From NCBI GenBank assembly GCA_902619855.1, contig CACNGE010000018.1:1-34215 (forward strand): a DNA stretch of 34,215 nucleotides, in the 5' to 3' direction. This document shows, piece by piece, positions 8,234-16,130 of the stretch. This DNA is from an uncultured Bacteroidota bacterium (lineage in GTDB: Bacteria; Bacteroidota; Bacteroidia; Flavobacteriales; Flavobacteriaceae). The notes beneath the pieces are model-generated. The model saw only the letters and a program-made list of their open reading frames with translations. It was not told the DNA's origin and searched no databases. Every line of letters begins with the position of its first letter. Positions within the stretch are counted from its first letter, which is position 1. The position numbers were made by a program, and so were the translations under genes.

Positions 8234-9651
8234 TGATAAGAAAATCCAAATCTTTTATTGATGAGGGGTTTTTACTTGATAGCACATTTGCGCTTGAACT
8301 TTATGTGAACTACGCTGCTAACCAGCCAATTATTGACTATCATTGCCACCTATCACCAACTCAAATTTCCAATGATTATCAGTTTAGAAATATAACTGAA
8401 ATATGGATTGAGGGTGATCATTATAAGTGGCGTGCAATGCGAACTTTAGGTGTTGACGAGCGATTCATTACAGGTGATGCCTCGCCAAAAGAAAAATTCA
8501 TTACTTGGGCTTCTTGCGTACCAAAACTTATACGTAATCCACTCTACCATTGGACACATCTCGAACTTAAAAGATACTTTGGTATTGATGAATTACTCAA
8601 CGCTGACAATGCAGCATCTATTTATGAACAAACTAGTGCCTTACTTAAACAAACAGATTATAGTTGTTTGAATCTTATTAAAAAATTTGGTGTCGAGATA
8701 ATTTGTACTACTGATGATCCTAACGATAGTTTAGAACATCATAAAGCATTTGGTGTAAATGATAATCTTATTCTCTTACCATCCTTTCGGCCAGATAAAT
8801 TCATTGAAATACAGCAAGAAGAATTTACCCCCCATTTAGCTGAATTGGGTATGATTGTTGGTTACAAGATAGATACATTTTCAAAGCTAAAAAAAGCTTT
8901 AAATAATCGAATGGATTATTTTGCAGCACATGGTTGTAAAATATCAGACCACGGGCTGGAGCAGATTCCATATTTAGAAACCTCAGAAGAAATAGCCAAT
9001 TCTGTGATGCAAAAAAAAGCACAAGGAAAGGTCTTGAATCCTACTGATATTGAAAAGTATAAAACAGCTGTTTTACTGTTTTTAGCAAATAGTTATCATG
9101 AGCGCGGATGGGTACAACAATACCATCTTGGCGCATTACGCAACAATAATAGCCGTATGCTTAATAGCTATGGTCATGATATGGGTTGTGACTCTATTGG
9201 TGATTTTCGTCAGGCACAAAGCCTGTCAAGGTTTTTAGATACACTTGACAGTAAAAATAAATTGGCCAAAACCATTTTATATAATTTAGATCCAGCTCAA
9301 AATGCAATTTTTGCAACCATGGCCGGAAACTTTAACGATGGTAGCATGAGTGGCAAGATTCAATTTGGTGCAAGCTGGTGGTTTTTAGATCAATCAGATG
9401 GAATTCGTAATCAAATTAACACTTTGTCAAACATGAGTGTTTTGAGCACTTTTATAGGTATGCTTACAGATTCACGAAGTTTTATGTCTTATCCAAGACA
9501 TGAGTATTTTAGAAGGGTGTTATGTAATATTTTTGGAGAAGATGTTGAAAAGGGGTTGTTACCTCGCGATTTGGATACCATTGGAACCATAGTATCAGAC
9601 ATATGCTATCATAATGCTAAATCTTATTTTAATTTTTATTCAAGCCAGTGA
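8233..9651 (+). CDS. uxaC: Uronate isomerase (glucuronate to fructuronate)
   Basis: UxaC isomerises D-glucuronate to D-fructuronate (or galacturonate to tagaturonate). The 472 residues match the family. Visible signatures are FLLDSTFALELYVNYA, the metal-binding PIIDYHCHLSP (H37, H39), CTTDDPNDSLEHH, QYHLGALRNNNSR, the segment SYGHDMGCDSIGDF and SMSGKIQFGASWWFLDQ. The gene overlaps kduD by one base and the TRAP binding protein by four (GTGA), so it lies in a tightly coupled operon. It shows that the locus delivers saturated hexuronate as well as unsaturated ends, probably glucuronate given GH88 and a GH2 that may be a beta-glucuronidase. The next steps, fructuronate reductase and mannonate dehydratase, are not in the window. 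Confidence 0.96.
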   Translation: MIRKSKSFIDEGFLLDSTFALELYVNYAANQPIIDYHCHLSPTQISNDYQFRNITEIWIEGDHYKWRAMRTLGVDERFITGDASPKEKFITWASCVPKLIRNPLYHWTHLELKRYFGIDELLNADNAASIYEQTSALLKQTDYSCLNLIKKFGVEIICTTDDPNDSLEHHKAFGVNDNLILLPSFRPDKFIEIQQEEFTPHLAELGMIVGYKIDTFSKLKKALNNRMDYFAAHGCKISDHGLEQIPYLETSEEIANSVMQKKAQGKVLNPTDIEKYKTAVLLFLANSYHERGWVQQYHLGALRNNNSRMLNSYGHDMGCDSIGDFRQAQSLSRFLDTLDSKNKLAKTILYNLDPAQNAIFATMAGNFNDGSMSGKIQFGASWWFLDQSDGIRNQINTLSNMSVLSTFIGMLTDSRSFMSYPRHEYFRRVLCNIFGEDVEKGLLPRDLDTIGTIVSDICYHNAKSYFNFYSSQ

Positions 9652-10613
9652 AAAGAGTAATATTATTATTTTCAATGCTTTTGTTTATTGCCTGTCAACA
9701 AGCTAATAATAATCTTGTTATTCGCTTAGGCCATGGACTTGACACCAATCATTCTGTACACAAGGCAATGTTGAAAATGGGAGAGGAACTGTACCGTATT
9801 TCTTCTGGAACTATGAAAATTAAAATATATCCCAACCAACAGTTGGGTTCTGAACGTGAATGCCTAGAATTGCTGCAAATTGGAAGTCTTGACATCACCA
9901 AAGTATCAACGGGTGTTCTTGAAAATTTTTCTCCAAACATGAAAGTCTTTGGGTTACCATATTTATTCCGAGATAGAGCACATGCGTTTTCAGTTTTAGA
10001 TGGACCAATTGGTAAAGAGTTACTTGACCAAACTTCTTCTTTCAGAATCAAAGGTTTGGCTTATTACGATGCTGGTAGTCGAAGCTTTTATACGAAGTCT
10101 AAGCCCATCAAATCACCCTCAGACCTAAAGGGGTTAAAAATAAGAGTCATGGAAAGTGTTACAGCTATGAAAATGGTTGAAAGCATGGGTGGTTCCCCTA
10201 CGCCAATTTCATGGGGTGAACTGTATACCTCGCTTCAACAAGAAGTAGTGGATGGTGCAGAGAACAACCCACCAAGCTTTTTCCTATCCAAACAGTTTGA
10301 GGTTTGTAAATACTACACCTTAGATGAGCATACAACCTTACCTGATGTTTTGGTTAGTGGATCTTATTTTTGGGAAAGTTTAAATGAGAATCAAAAAATT
10401 TGGCTAGAGGAGGCTGTTGCAATTTCTGTAGTTCATCAGCGAAAATTATGGGCTAAATCCGAAGCGAATTCGCTACGTGAACTAAAAAAAGCCGGTGTAG
10501 AAATTGTTTATCCTGACAAGAAAATGTTTGAGGACATGGTTAAGCCCGTTTACGATTATTACCGCACAAATGGGGAAATGGATGTGTTGATTAATCAAAT
10601 AAAGAATCAATAG
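9648..10613 (+). CDS. dctP: TRAP transporter substrate-binding lipoprotein, DctP family
   Basis: The protein (321 residues, GTG start overlapping the uxaC stop as GTGA) begins with a short lipoprotein signal, LLFIAC, with Cys16 as the lipid site. The rest is a DctP-type binding protein: RLGHGLDTNHSVHKAM, FGLPYLFRDRAHAF, LKGLKIRVME with the conserved Arg that usually clamps a carboxylate, and GELYTSLQQEVVDGAENNP. Such proteins deliver organic acids, often uronates or sugar acids, to the DctQM membrane pair. The context of kduI, kduD and uxaC supports glucuronate or an unsaturated uronate as ligand. A membrane-anchored DctP is less common than a soluble one. The symbol denotes the family, not a proven dicarboxylate role. 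Confidence 0.94.
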   Translation: MKRVILLFSMLLFIACQQANNNLVIRLGHGLDTNHSVHKAMLKMGEELYRISSGTMKIKIYPNQQLGSERECLELLQIGSLDITKVSTGVLENFSPNMKVFGLPYLFRDRAHAFSVLDGPIGKELLDQTSSFRIKGLAYYDAGSRSFYTKSKPIKSPSDLKGLKIRVMESVTAMKMVESMGGSPTPISWGELYTSLQQEVVDGAENNPPSFFLSKQFEVCKYYTLDEHTTLPDVLVSGSYFWESLNENQKIWLEEAVAISVVHQRKLWAKSEANSLRELKKAGVEIVYPDKKMFEDMVKPVYDYYRTNGEMDVLINQIKNQ

Positions 10614-10615
10614 GA

Positions 10616-11083
10616 ATGAAAGGTATGCAAGATAAATTAAATCGCATTTTGGAGATTATTTTGGTAGCTTTGTTAGGCATCATGGTTCTAAATGTAAGCT
10701 GGCAAGTTTTTTCAAGGTATGTCTTGTCTAACCCAAGCTCATTTACAGACGAATTGGCTCGCTATCTTATGATATGGTTGGGTGTTATGGGTACAGCCTA
10801 TGTTTCTGGAAAACGACTTCATGTCGCCATAGACATTCTTTCCAGTCAATTGAGTTCGTCTCATCAAAAAGCCTTACAAAAAATTATATTTTCGATTATC
10901 ATTTTGGCCACCGTTTTGATTTTTATCATTGGTGGCTCAAGACTTGTATATTTAAGTTATGTGCTAGGTCAAAAATCTGCCGCATTACAAATTCCGCTTT
11001 ATCTTGTTTACATGTGCATACCACTAAGCGGGACATGTATTGTTTTTTACAAGCTCTGTGATCTAACATCAATTAAATCATAA
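10616..11083 (+). CDS. dctQ: TRAP transporter small membrane subunit, DctQ family
   Basis: This 155-residue protein has four predicted membrane helices: about residues 12-33, 49-65, 85-110 and 125-148. The family motif lies between helices one and two, ISWQ-like here as VSWQVFSRYV, then SFTDELARYLMIWLGVMG. DctQ is the small subunit that docks with DctM to form the sodium-coupled TRAP permease. It starts two bases after dctP and its stop overlaps the dctM start (TAATG). An in-frame ATG four codons in (MQDKLNR) is an alternative start. Confidence 0.93.
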   Translation: MKGMQDKLNRILEIILVALLGIMVLNVSWQVFSRYVLSNPSSFTDELARYLMIWLGVMGTAYVSGKRLHVAIDILSSQLSSSHQKALQKIIFSIIILATVLIFIIGGSRLVYLSYVLGQKSAALQIPLYLVYMCIPLSGTCIVFYKLCDLTSIKS

Positions 11084-12378
11084 TGGAAGTCTTTTCAATA
11101 GCCATATTATTGTTTAGTTTTTTATTATTACTTTCAATAGGAACACCAGTTGCATGGAGTATAATCATATCATCTCTTTTCACTCTATTTGTTAGTATTC
11201 CTTTTCTACCAGCCTTGACTACAATATCCCAGCGTATGGCTACTGGAATCGATAGCTTTGCCTTATTGGCTATACCATTCTTTATATTATCGGGAGAATT
11301 GATGAATAGCGGAGGAGTAGCACAGAGATTGGTTGCATTCGCTAAAGCATTAGTAGGTTTTTTACCTGGAGGATTAGCCCTCATTAATATTATTTCCGCA
11401 ATGTTAATGGGTTCAGTTGCAGGCTCAGCTATGGCATCAGCTTCTGCAATGGGAAGTATTTTGGGTCCTGAAATGGAAAAAGAAGGATACTCTAAGGGTT
11501 TTGGAGTAGCAGTAAATATAACTTCTGCAACTACTGGACTGGTTATTCCACCAAGTAATATCCTAATTGTATATTCATTGGCTAGCGGCGGCGCATCCAT
11601 TGCTGCTTTGTTTTTAGCTGGCTATATTCCTGGAATACTAACGGGTTTGTTTCTGATGATTGTTGCTATGTCGTGGGCTAAGAAAAAAAACCTAAAAACA
11701 GGAAAGCGTGAGCCGTTAAAAAAAGTTTTAAACTCTTTCGTTCAAGCCTTTCCAAGCTTGATGTTACTTTTTGTAGTAATTGGTGGGATAGTTTCAGGAG
11801 TTTTTACAGCTACCGAAGCATCTGCAATTGCCGTTATTTATACACTTGTTTTGGGATTTTTCTATAAAGAAATTACGCTAAAGTCTCTACCTAATATTTT
11901 GCTAAAATCTTCTATAACAACTTCTGTTGTAATGTTCTTGATAGGAGCGTCAATGAGTATGTCGTGGGTACTTTCTTTTGAGAATATTCCAGAAATGATT
12001 AGTAGTGGTATTTTATCACTGAGCGACAATAAAATTGTGATTTTATTGTTGATTAATTTAACCTTATTATTTGTTGGTATTTTCATGGATATGACTCCAG
12101 CAGTTTTAATATTTACTCCCATTTTTCTACCCATCGTAACCCAGTTAGGAATTGATCCGGTTCATTTTGGAATTATTATGATTTTAAATTTATGTATAGG
12201 CTTGTGTACACCCCCTGTAGGAAGTGTTTTGTTTGTCGGAGTTGGTGTTGCAAATACGTCCATACAGAAAGTCATTAAGCCATTAATCCCTTTGTTTCTA
12301 GCTATGATCGTTTCCCTTTTATTAGTCACTTATATTCCTGCACTATCCCTTTGGCTTCCATCAATTTTTGATCTTTAG
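11083..12378 (+). CDS. dctM: TRAP transporter large permease, DctM family
   Basis: This 431-residue protein is almost entirely hydrophobic with about twelve membrane segments and has the usual DctM length. Family signatures are SIGTPVAWSI, the FFILSGELMNSGGVAQRLVA segment, GSVAGSAMASASAMGSIL, TSATTGLVIPPSNILIVYS, FTATEASAIAVIYT, and LCIGLCTPPVGSVLFVG. DctM carries the transport path and works with DctQ and the DctP-type lipoprotein. Its start overlaps the dctQ stop by one base. The next gene, a secreted lyase, starts 15 bases after its stop, so import and extracellular depolymerisation are probably transcribed together. Confidence 0.95.
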   Translation: MEVFSIAILLFSFLLLLSIGTPVAWSIIISSLFTLFVSIPFLPALTTISQRMATGIDSFALLAIPFFILSGELMNSGGVAQRLVAFAKALVGFLPGGLALINIISAMLMGSVAGSAMASASAMGSILGPEMEKEGYSKGFGVAVNITSATTGLVIPPSNILIVYSLASGGASIAALFLAGYIPGILTGLFLMIVAMSWAKKKNLKTGKREPLKKVLNSFVQAFPSLMLLFVVIGGIVSGVFTATEASAIAVIYTLVLGFFYKEITLKSLPNILLKSSITTSVVMFLIGASMSMSWVLSFENIPEMISSGILSLSDNKIVILLLINLTLLFVGIFMDMTPAVLIFTPIFLPIVTQLGIDPVHFGIIMILNLCIGLCTPPVGSVLFVGVGVANTSIQKVIKPLIPLFLAMIVSLLLVTYIPALSLWLPSIFDL

Positions 12379-12393
12379 TTTTAAAAAAATAAA

Positions 12394-13506
12394 ATGATTA
12401 AAATCTATATTAATCCCAGCTTAGTGTTTTATACTTTAAATACAATAAGGGTCGCCTCTTTTTTATTTTTATTATTTGTACATCACTTGTCATGGTCACA
12501 GAACGTTATTGAAGCAAACGGCCCTGGAAATACCTATGAAGAACTAACAGCTTTTTTAGCACCCGGTCACAATCCAATTGAGGTGCCAGATTGTAATCAT
12601 TCTAGTTTTGGTAATCATATAGATGAGGTATATGACACCAGTATTGGCGGCTATGCATATCGTTTTTTTATTCATGTTACGCCTGATAATGATCGTTGTA
12701 TTGACGAAATTGATGATCGTCAGCGCAATGAAATTAAAACCTACCATCCATCTCCCTCAAATTTAAAGGGAACCCAAGGAGAGAATGTCATATATAAATG
12801 GGCATTTAAACTCCCTGCCGGCTTTCAATCTTCTCCTAAGTTTACACATATACATCAACTTAAATCAGTCGGAGGAGATTTTCAAAGTATGCCGATGTAT
12901 ACATTAACAACTAGAAAAGGCTCTCCTGACAAACTACAGCTTCGTTATGCTGAAACAACTTCTCAAATCACACTATTCGAAACTCCACTAAGTCCATTTT
13001 TAAACAATTGGGTCGAGGTTACTGAAAAAATTAACTATTCATCTTCAGGTTTTTATTCCATTTCAATTGTTGACATGGATACTAAAAATGAATTGTTTTA
13101 TTATGACAATACATCAGCTGACGCGCCTAAAGTCAATTGGCGGCCAGGAGGGGAATTTGTACGACCCAAGTGGGGGATATACAGAAGTTTGGTTTACTCC
13201 GAAGACCTTAAAGATGAAGAAGTTTTATTCTCCTATTTTAGTTTTGAAGAAGTGAGCAGTTTGAGTGCCAATGAAGTCAACATTAGAACAGCAGTCCTTT
13301 ACCCAAATCCAACATCTGGAACAATAACTATAAATTCTCAATACTATAATTATGCTAAGGTATATGACCTAAATGGTAAGCTTATATTGATGACTTATAA
13401 TGATGAAATCAATCTTGGTCATTTTACAGAGGGTTTGTATGTGGTTAAGTTGTTTGATAATGTAGATAAATTGATATCTATTCAGAAAGTGATAAAGACA
13501 AGCTAA
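12394..13506 (+). CDS. Secreted jelly-roll polysaccharide lyase (heparin lyase I/glucuronan lyase-like) with T9SS sorting domain
   Basis: Residues 1-36 form a signal peptide ending in LSWSQ. Residues about 60-285 look like a concanavalin-type jelly roll of the Polysacc_lyase kind that includes heparin lyase I and PL20 glucuronan lyase. Candidate active-site strands are DDRQRNEIKTY (R111, E113), FTHIHQLK (H152, H154) and RPKWGIYRS (Y263), which resemble the RSE, QIH and YxxGxY triad of PL7-type lyases. Residues about 298-370 are a type IX secretion sorting domain (AVLYPNPTSGTITIN, then VYDLNGK and GLYVVKL), so the enzyme should be secreted or surface-attached. The family cannot be fixed without a search. 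Because it follows the glucuronate genes and TRAP transporter by 15 bases, I infer cleavage of a glucuronate-containing polymer rather than alginate. Confidence 0.85.
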   Translation: MIKIYINPSLVFYTLNTIRVASFLFLLFVHHLSWSQNVIEANGPGNTYEELTAFLAPGHNPIEVPDCNHSSFGNHIDEVYDTSIGGYAYRFFIHVTPDNDRCIDEIDDRQRNEIKTYHPSPSNLKGTQGENVIYKWAFKLPAGFQSSPKFTHIHQLKSVGGDFQSMPMYTLTTRKGSPDKLQLRYAETTSQITLFETPLSPFLNNWVEVTEKINYSSSGFYSISIVDMDTKNELFYYDNTSADAPKVNWRPGGEFVRPKWGIYRSLVYSEDLKDEEVLFSYFSFEEVSSLSANEVNIRTAVLYPNPTSGTITINSQYYNYAKVYDLNGKLILMTYNDEINLGHFTEGLYVVKLFDNVDKLISIQKVIKTS

Positions 13507-13516
13507 AAAAAATATC

Positions 13517-13524
13517 TATATTTG
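13517..13524 (+). promoter_or_regulatory. -7 promoter element of the alginate operon
   Basis: TATATTTG matches the TAnnTTTG consensus and lies 42 bases before the ATG of the tandem PL7 gene. Its last three bases overlap the first of two putative GntR boxes. No convincing -33 TTG was found. Confidence 0.5.
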
Positions 13525-13547
13525 GCTGACCAAATTGGTTTACCAAT
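13522..13547. promoter_or_regulatory. Tandem GntR/FadR-type operator boxes
   Basis: Two near-identical dyads sit side by side: TTGGCTGACCAA at 13522-13533 and TTGGTTTACCAA at 13535-13546, the latter extending by one paired base on each side to 13534-13547. They differ at two of twelve positions. CTGGTTAACCAG before the GntR gene fits the same pattern, YTGGTTNACCAR with one mismatch in the first box. FadR-type regulators of the GntR family commonly bind TGGT/ACCA dyads. The first box overlaps the -7 element, which fits repression. Confidence 0.65.
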
Positions 13548-13566
13548 CAAAAAATACATTTGATAA

Positions 13567-15576
13567 ATGATAATCAAAAATGCGGCTTTTCGTCTATTCA
13601 CTATAATTTTTGCTTTCCAATTGCAAGGCTGTACTCAGAACGCTACGCCAACTCAAATAGCTAATGAGGTCATACCTTTTTTTCAACATTGGAATCTAAT
13701 TTTAGGAGATGGTTCAAATGTTGGAAAAGCAATTGATTATGAAAACAAGGACTTTTTTTACGCTACAATTGATAATGAGGGAGAATGGGTTGTTTTCAAA
13801 ACGCCCAACGCTGGGAATACCCATGGTACTTCGAACAATACAAGAACTGAGCTCGCTCAGCTAAAAAAGTGGTCACCCCTAACCAACGCAAAATTGGATG
13901 CGACACTAAAAGTAATGAATGTAGCGACTACAGGTGATGCGCGGGTGGCAGCAACTTACTCAGTAGTGGTTGGCCAGATTCACAGTGCAGATGGGCATGA
14001 AAATGAACCTCTTAAGATATTTTATAAAAAATTTCCTGGGCATACAAAAGGATCGGTTTTTTGGAATTATGAAATCAATACAGTTGGTGAAGACAATTCA
14101 AAAAGATGGGATTATTCCTATCCTGTTTGGGGCTACGATTTTTCTGTTGTTGGAACAGACGATAATGCATTTCCAAAAGAACCAGCAGAGGGCATCGCTT
14201 TGGGAGAAGAGTTTAGCTACCAAGTGATAGTGAAAGATGGGATGATGTACCTCACCTTTTCAAGTGAAGGGCACATAACAAAAACCTTTACTAAAAATCT
14301 GATTGATTCTGAATACAAGACAGAGGCAGATATTCCAAGGCAGGTACAGGAATTATTTTTTCCTATTGGTCAGGATGGTGTTGAACGCAAAAACGCTTAC
14401 GCTGAAGAAGGTTTGTTCTTTAAATTGGGGAGTTATAATCAAACCAATGGAAAAAGTCCACAAGTAAACAGAGTGTGGTGTTCTGGTGCAGAAACCCATG
14501 GCGGGGATCTTCAAAAACAATATGCAGATGGAAATTACGCAGAAGTCTGGTTTAAATCAGCTCATCTTGAAATCAGCGATCAAGCCATTTCAAATGAGGG
14601 CTATTTTTCAGCAAATGATGGGTTGAGTGAAAAGATCGTTTACCCCAGTGAAGTCATTCCTTTTATGGACAAGTTTAAAATTTTAATGGGAGACGGATCA
14701 AGAGAAAATAATCTTGTGAACTTTGAAAACAAAAACTTTTTCTATTCGGTGATTGACGGAACAAGACGCTGGGTTGCATACAAAACTCCTAATTCTGGTG
14801 TTACTTCCCCCAACTCCAGTAACACTAGAACAGAGCTCCACGAAAAAAGAGAATGGGTTCCAGAAAAGGGTGGAAAGCTAACAGGCACCTGTAAAGTAAT
14901 GCATGTTTCTACCACTGGCGATGCCAGAGTTGCTGCTTCATTCTCAACTGTAATAGGACAAATACACAGTGGAGAGGGCCATGAAAATGAGCCCTTTAAA
15001 TTGTTCTATAAAAAATTCCCAGGGCATACAAAAGGTTCGGTTTTTTGGAATTATGAAATCAATACTGCTGGAGAGGATAATTCAAGAAGATGGGACTTCT
15101 CAACTCCTGTTTGGGGTCATGATATGTCTGTTATCGGAACAGCAAAAGACGTTTATCCTACCGAGCCAGAAGATGGCATTCAATTAGGAGAAGAGTTTAG
15201 TTATGAGGTAAATGTTTATAAAGGAATCATGTACTTGACCTTTTCAAGCTCAAACCACGAAACAAAAACTTTTACAAAGAATTTAATTTCATCTGAATAT
15301 GTAAATGAATCAGATCTGCCTGAGCAAGTAAAGAAATTATTTGTGCCCATAGGGCAGGACGGTACAGAACGTGCCAATGCTTATAGTGGAGAGTTAAATT
15401 ATTTTAAACAGGGAGCCTATAACCAGACAAATGGAAAAAACCCTGAAATAAATATGGTATGGTGTACAGGTGCTGAAACCTATGGAGGGGATATTGCTAA
15501 ACAATATGAAAATGGAAGTTTTACAGAGGTTTGGTTTAGAGAAGCAACAGTAGGTCCAGGAACACCACCAAAATAA
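13567..15576 (+). CDS. Alginate lyase lipoprotein with two fused PL7 domains
   Basis: The 669-residue protein begins with a lipoprotein signal (Cys22 in LQGC) and contains two complete PL7 jelly rolls, about residues 34-332 and 360-660, joined by a linker of about 25 residues. Each carries the catalytic strands: R93-TEL, Q137-I-H139 and Y290 in FKLGSYNQ for the first; R421-TEL, Q465-I-H467 and Y618 in FKQGAYNQ for the second. PL7 lyases cleave alginate by beta-elimination and leave 4,5-unsaturated ends. The sequence most resembles the PL7_5 type, often exolytic (AlyA5-like); the assignment is from memory. The repeats are offset by exactly 984 bases and share long identical stretches (KKFPGHTKGSVFWNYEINT), showing an in-frame duplication. 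First gene of the alginate operon, behind the GntR-type boxes. Confidence 0.95.
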   Translation: MIIKNAAFRLFTIIFAFQLQGCTQNATPTQIANEVIPFFQHWNLILGDGSNVGKAIDYENKDFFYATIDNEGEWVVFKTPNAGNTHGTSNNTRTELAQLKKWSPLTNAKLDATLKVMNVATTGDARVAATYSVVVGQIHSADGHENEPLKIFYKKFPGHTKGSVFWNYEINTVGEDNSKRWDYSYPVWGYDFSVVGTDDNAFPKEPAEGIALGEEFSYQVIVKDGMMYLTFSSEGHITKTFTKNLIDSEYKTEADIPRQVQELFFPIGQDGVERKNAYAEEGLFFKLGSYNQTNGKSPQVNRVWCSGAETHGGDLQKQYADGNYAEVWFKSAHLEISDQAISNEGYFSANDGLSEKIVYPSEVIPFMDKFKILMGDGSRENNLVNFENKNFFYSVIDGTRRWVAYKTPNSGVTSPNSSNTRTELHEKREWVPEKGGKLTGTCKVMHVSTTGDARVAASFSTVIGQIHSGEGHENEPFKLFYKKFPGHTKGSVFWNYEINTAGEDNSRRWDFSTPVWGHDMSVIGTAKDVYPTEPEDGIQLGEEFSYEVNVYKGIMYLTFSSSNHETKTFTKNLISSEYVNESDLPEQVKKLFVPIGQDGTERANAYSGELNYFKQGAYNQTNGKNPEINMVWCTGAETYGGDIAKQYENGSFTEVWFREATVGPGTPPK

Positions 15577-15608
15577 AGTAATCTTAAAAACTATAAAATC
15601 AGAAAAAA

Positions 15609-15956
15609 ATGAAATCATTCGGATCAAGTAAGGAATTTAATTTTGGAAAAGACATCCAATGGGATGAAGTAGGTGAAGGCGTGCGCAGACAAATCATGGC
15701 ATACGACGACACCATCATGTTGGTAAATGTTGAATTCAAAAAAGGAGGCATTGGTCAAATGCACAAGCACTATCACGCACAAGTAACACAAGTGGTCAGT
15801 GGCTCTTTTGAGGTAACAATTGGGGATGAAACAAAGGTTTTAAATGGTGGAGATGCCTTTTATATTCCACCCAATGTTATGCACGGGGCTATTTGTTTAG
15901 AGGATGGTGTTCTTATCGATGTTTTCAGTCCAATACGCGAAGATTTCATGGAATGA
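15609..15956 (+). CDS. kdgF: Cupin KdgF, unsaturated uronate to DEH conversion
   Basis: KdgF is a small cupin that speeds the opening of 4,5-unsaturated monouronates, from alginate or pectin, into the linear ketouronate DEH/DKI. The protein has 115 residues, normal for the family. The metal site is visible as H54, H56 and Q61 in HKHYHAQVTQVVSG, plus H92 in PPNVMHG, spaced as in characterised KdgF proteins. There is no signal peptide, so it acts in the cytoplasm. It lies between the tandem PL7 lyase and a second PL7 gene, 32 bases after the former, and feeds the DEH reductase at 19198. Confidence 0.93.
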   Translation: MKSFGSSKEFNFGKDIQWDEVGEGVRRQIMAYDDTIMLVNVEFKKGGIGQMHKHYHAQVTQVVSGSFEVTIGDETKVLNGGDAFYIPPNVMHGAICLEDGVLIDVFSPIREDFME

Positions 15957-16004
15957 ATTTTTTTACTTAATAAAAATGAATTTAAAATTTAGGAGTGTGT
16001 TCAT

Positions 16005-16118
16005 ATGGAAAAGAGGGGTGTTTTTGAGAATTGCTTTAAAGCAGGTAATTATTTTCAATCGCGTGATGAAGGATCGTTTGCAAAAGTTAGTTTTTTCGAA
16101 ATAGAGGTATCACATTAA
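16005..16118 (+). pseudogene. Remnant of a PL7 alginate lyase C-terminus
   Basis: Codons from 16005 give a 37-residue piece whose EKRGVFENCFKAGNYF and SFAKVSFFEIEVSH align with the last strands of the intact PL7 gene just downstream (EKWGIFENYFKAGNYL, then AFARVKYYSLNVIH). It includes the FKAGNY strand that holds the catalytic tyrosine, but the rest of the enzyme is missing; upstream in frame is a TAG at 15990 and then the end of kdgF. The stop TAA is in the frame of the next gene and 12 bases before its TTG start. The best reading is a PL7 copy deleted except for its 3' end, perhaps by recombination between neighbouring paralogues. It could be translated as a peptide, but nothing suggests function. 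Confidence 0.75.
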
Positions 16119-16130
16119 AATCTTATTAAA

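Noticed and set aside
11073-11600. 175-codon minus-strand frame opposite dctM
   Set aside because: It is antisense to well-conserved membrane helices of DctM and has no recognisable motif.
15904-16104. 66-codon frame covering the end of kdgF and the PL7 remnant
   Set aside because: The frame crosses the kdgF stop out of phase; the PL7-like residues are in a different frame starting at 16005.
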